Assembly (NCBI GenBank): GCA_024362935.1
Contig: JANCRA010000004.1
Coordinates: 19,414,621-19,478,620 of the forward strand
Direction of reading: 5' to 3'
From: Setophaga petechia
Lineage: Eukaryota; Chordata; Aves; Passeriformes; Parulidae
Length of the DNA stretch: 64,000 bases
In this document: positions 61,349-64,000 of the stretch, in pieces
How the letters are laid out: every line of letters begins with the position of its first letter
How positions within the stretch are numbered: position 1 is the stretch's first letter
Made by a program: the position numbers and the translations under genes
Notes under the pieces: generated by a model
What the model was told of the DNA's origin: nothing
The model's input: the letters and a program-made list of their open reading frames with translations, nothing else
The model's database searches: none

Positions 61349-64000
61349 AATCCTTTTCAACTATTTTTTCCCCAGTTAAAACTCCCACGGGTTGTTAAAA
61401 TTCCCACCAAAAAAATGCCATTCTGTCCAGTTCAACACTTGTGGGAGCACAAAATTACATGGGAGAAACTTGGTAAAGTTATGGTTTAGAATTTTCTCCC
61501 CATTTCTTAGAAGAAGTAGAAAAAGTATTAAGAAAGGACTTAGTCTTTAGCTACACTGCCAAGGGAAATGTGGGGCTTTGAAAGGAATTTATCAGGTCTA
61601 CAAAAAACCCCTACCATCATTAGACAAAACAACCTTAGAGAAATCAGGCTATTACATAACTGGGGGCACCTAACTCAGGTGATTGCTGCTGTCTCTCCAC
61701 AATTTAGGCCGTCAGAGCTCCAGCTGTAGCATCTGTGTCAGGTGTCTAAAGTGAGCAATGTGAACATCCCATGACTCACCATCACAGCGATCTAATTTTA
61801 TTGGAATTTGGTTGCTTAATTCCTTCAAAATCTTTCAAAGATCCAATTTTAAGTTCTCTGCTTAGCCAGACAGACGTGACAATTCTCCATGTTTTACTAG
61901 AACTTTTGGAGTACACTCTGGCAGTCATTCCAGAAGGCACATGATTCTTGCTATCTGTTCCTAAATTGAAGCAAAACTTCAATTGACAAAATGAGGATGA
62001 GAAGGCCTTATACACACCACTGGCACGCAGGCAAGCCATTCACCCTAGGTAACAAAGTCAGAATTTTCTATTCTGGAGTGTTTCCAGATGTATTATATTT
62101 AAAGCATTAATTGAAAATCCTAAAATGAAAAACCCCTCAAATACCACAATTTTATTCACTGTATCAGCCAAGAGAATGTGATAATTATTAAGGCATGGGA
62201 GGGGTAATTGGGAATACAGAGGTACCAGAAGCAGCACACTGAGAGTAAGTCAGTCTCTACAAATGCATTTTTTCTTAGTTCCACACAATTTTCTTGACAG
62301 AATAAAACATTTGTAAATAGAAAAAGGTACCTTCATGTGTGAGAAATATATAATTTCTCAAAAGAAAAAAAAAATTGTGTGAAATTACCCAACTGCCTAC
62401 ATAACCACTTCCCCTCTGTGGGTTGAATGTGGTAACCCAAAAACAATAGGTTGTTTATATACACTGACCAAAGTAAAGAAAAACATGTATTTTAACTGAG
62501 TTTTTTTCTCCTACTGATCCATTTTTTGTACCACTCAATTTGTAACTTCTGCCAACTTTATCATTTTATCATATATTTTGCAGGCAACCAGAGTATCTCC
62601 CTAATCATTTTGCAAGACAGTTACTCTTCATCACACATTTTTAGGAAAAAGGGCTTGATTTCTACACAGGCTTCCACCAATGGAAATATAAGTCCTGCAG
62701 GATGCTTGAAAAACTGCTGTCTCCAGTTGCAAAGGGTATGGTGATGAAGGTGAGACAGAAGCACAAGCCCTAATGCATTCTGTGCTCAGAAGCATTTGCT
62801 GTAGCTTGTTAATCTGGCATTCCACACAAGACAGCCCATTTCTCTCATGGTTTACCCAGAGGAAGGAGATGGCCTTCTCCAGTCTCAAGGCAAAATGCAT
62901 GGGTAATTACAAAATGGCAGCAACAAAATGAGAGATTCAGTAGAAAAATAAAGTTGTTTTAGGCAGATGTAACTGCCTAAAACTTTTTAACTTCACACTT
63001 CCACACAGTCAAAAAATCCCCCTTAGACTTAAAATCTGGTCACTGGAATAGTTAATGAAATACATATCCATCACAACACACCTTTTCCAAAGGAATTTTT
63101 AAAACACGATAGAACACATCACTTCAATGACAAAAAAGATGGGCAGTCACATCCTTGATGTTACATGACTCCCTGAGCAATATTGATAGGAGAATCATAT
63201 CACAATAGGTAAATCCCCTTGGCAGTCAACAAATTTTATATGCACAATTTGGTAATATTTGTATTGGTAATATATTATACATCATTTGTACAGAATATAA
63301 CAGTATAAAATTTCTATTAGCCTCAAAATTAGCAAATGGTTAATTTACTAATGTATTTTGACATTGCAATGATGTGTCTGTATATACATCAACACAGTAC
63401 TGTGTTTATAAATATTTATGTTTCACTATTAATCAATTAAACTTGCCAATCTATATGCCAATAATATGTTCTATAATTTTAAATATGTCAATAAACCCAT
63501 AAAATACATTTAGAAAGAAGCCTATTAATTCCTGTGGGTTTTATCTAGAAAGAGAATTCAACAGTTTCAAATTGAGCTCTCAAGAAAGGGATGTACAGAA
63601 GATTCAATTAGGAACCATAGAAAGAACTTTTCCAATAGCCTATGAATAAGAAAGTCCTTTTAGTTTTTCTGAACACTTCTCTAAATAGTGCAAAGGTCAT
63701 TTAAACCCAACCACATTTCTGATTAACAATTCTGTGCCAAATTTAGAATAGGCATCTCTGGAAAGCAAAGCCTCTCACACTTTGAAAAATCCAACCTCCA
63801 AGATAATACAAAAAAGATCTTATTCTTCTGAGAAAAGCAGAAAAAACTGAAGAGAAATTCCCACTCTCTTTGCTGCTTTAGTCACATTTCACAGCAGAAA
63901 ACTCACTACTGAATTTAAAGTCAAGAGTGTTACCAAAAATGAGCTGAACAGGTGAAGATTCTCATGTCTTTGGCTTCCATCATGAACAGATATCTTCAGG

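Larger units (their letters stand above)
24261..64000 (-). other. BNC2: BNC2 intron upstream of the large exon (partial, open at the right edge)
   Basis: At least 39,740 bases of intron preceding the large exon. Its 3' splice site has a pyrimidine-rich stretch (GTCTTTGTTGTTTCTTTG) before CTCTAG. I searched for the preceding BNC2 exon, whose family sequence ends just before DAAGK, and did not find it, so it lies further upstream. Contents noted separately are two solo LTRs, two CR1 fragments, older repeat relics, microsatellites, small duplications and candidate regulatory blocks. Intervals 24300-26800, 27200-28980, 30600-31200, 31750-33600, 34150-36850, 38100-38980, 39100-41670, 41830-45700, 46050-48340, 48430-50960, 51650-53020, 53120-58170, 58410-60690 and 61360-64000 look like ordinary unique intron sequence apart from short simple runs. 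Confidence 0.9.

Noticed and set aside
61436..61448. TGTGGGAGC just beyond the ERVK-like LTR, suggesting a second LTR end
   Set aside because: It is in the opposite orientation, the following sequence does not continue as LTR, and the perfect AATCCT duplications already fix the element boundaries.
1..64000. Search for tRNA, rRNA, CRISPR arrays, bacterial-type operons or a second host gene
   Set aside because: None is supported. The window is intronic sequence of one vertebrate gene plus transposon remnants.

Overview
This is a stretch of a vertebrate nuclear chromosome, almost certainly from a bird. It is AT-rich, nearly all of it is intron, it carries a CR1 LINE fragment encoding part of a reverse transcriptase, and it has two solo LTRs of types I recognise from songbird genomes. 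The one protein-coding gene is basonuclin 2 (BNC2), read on the minus strand. In birds BNC2 is known to lie on the Z chromosome, so a Z-linked locus in a passerine is the likely source; that is inference.

Layout from left to right, which is 3' to 5' for the gene. Positions 1-814 are BNC2 3' UTR, with a long A-rich tract (mRNA sense) and an AT microsatellite. The last coding exon is 815-1475 and holds the third zinc-finger pair. A 20.8 kb intron follows (1476-22293). The large internal coding exon is 22294-24260 and holds zinc-finger pair 1, the nuclear localisation signal, the acidic region and most of pair 2. From 24261 to the right edge is at least 39.7 kb of the preceding intron. Earlier exons, encoding roughly the first 224 residues if the length matches the mammalian protein, lie beyond 64000. 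The two exons join in frame (phase 2) and give an 875-residue C-terminal part with no frameshift or premature stop.

The introns hold a 5'-truncated CR1 (36865-38052, antisense to the gene), a second CR1 fragment (51025-51400, sense) inside a unit flanked by 19-bp direct repeats, an ERVL-like solo LTR (31235-31720) and an ERVK-like solo LTR with a perfect 6-bp target duplication (60702-61348). Both LTRs are in sense with BNC2. Relics of older amniote repeats lie near 29.2 kb and 30.1-30.5 kb. There are many microsatellites and purine tracts, a ~95-bp sequence present twice 3 kb apart, a perfect 38-bp tandem duplication, and several unique segments rich in TAAT cores that look like conserved noncoding enhancers.

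I found no second protein-coding gene, no tRNA or rRNA, no CRISPR array and no evidence for a new multi-gene system. The most useful leads are local: sense-oriented LTRs with promoter or poly(A) signals inside BNC2, an AATAAA just after the exon that splits a zinc finger, the duplicated intronic segment, and candidate enhancers in a gene linked to pigmentation.
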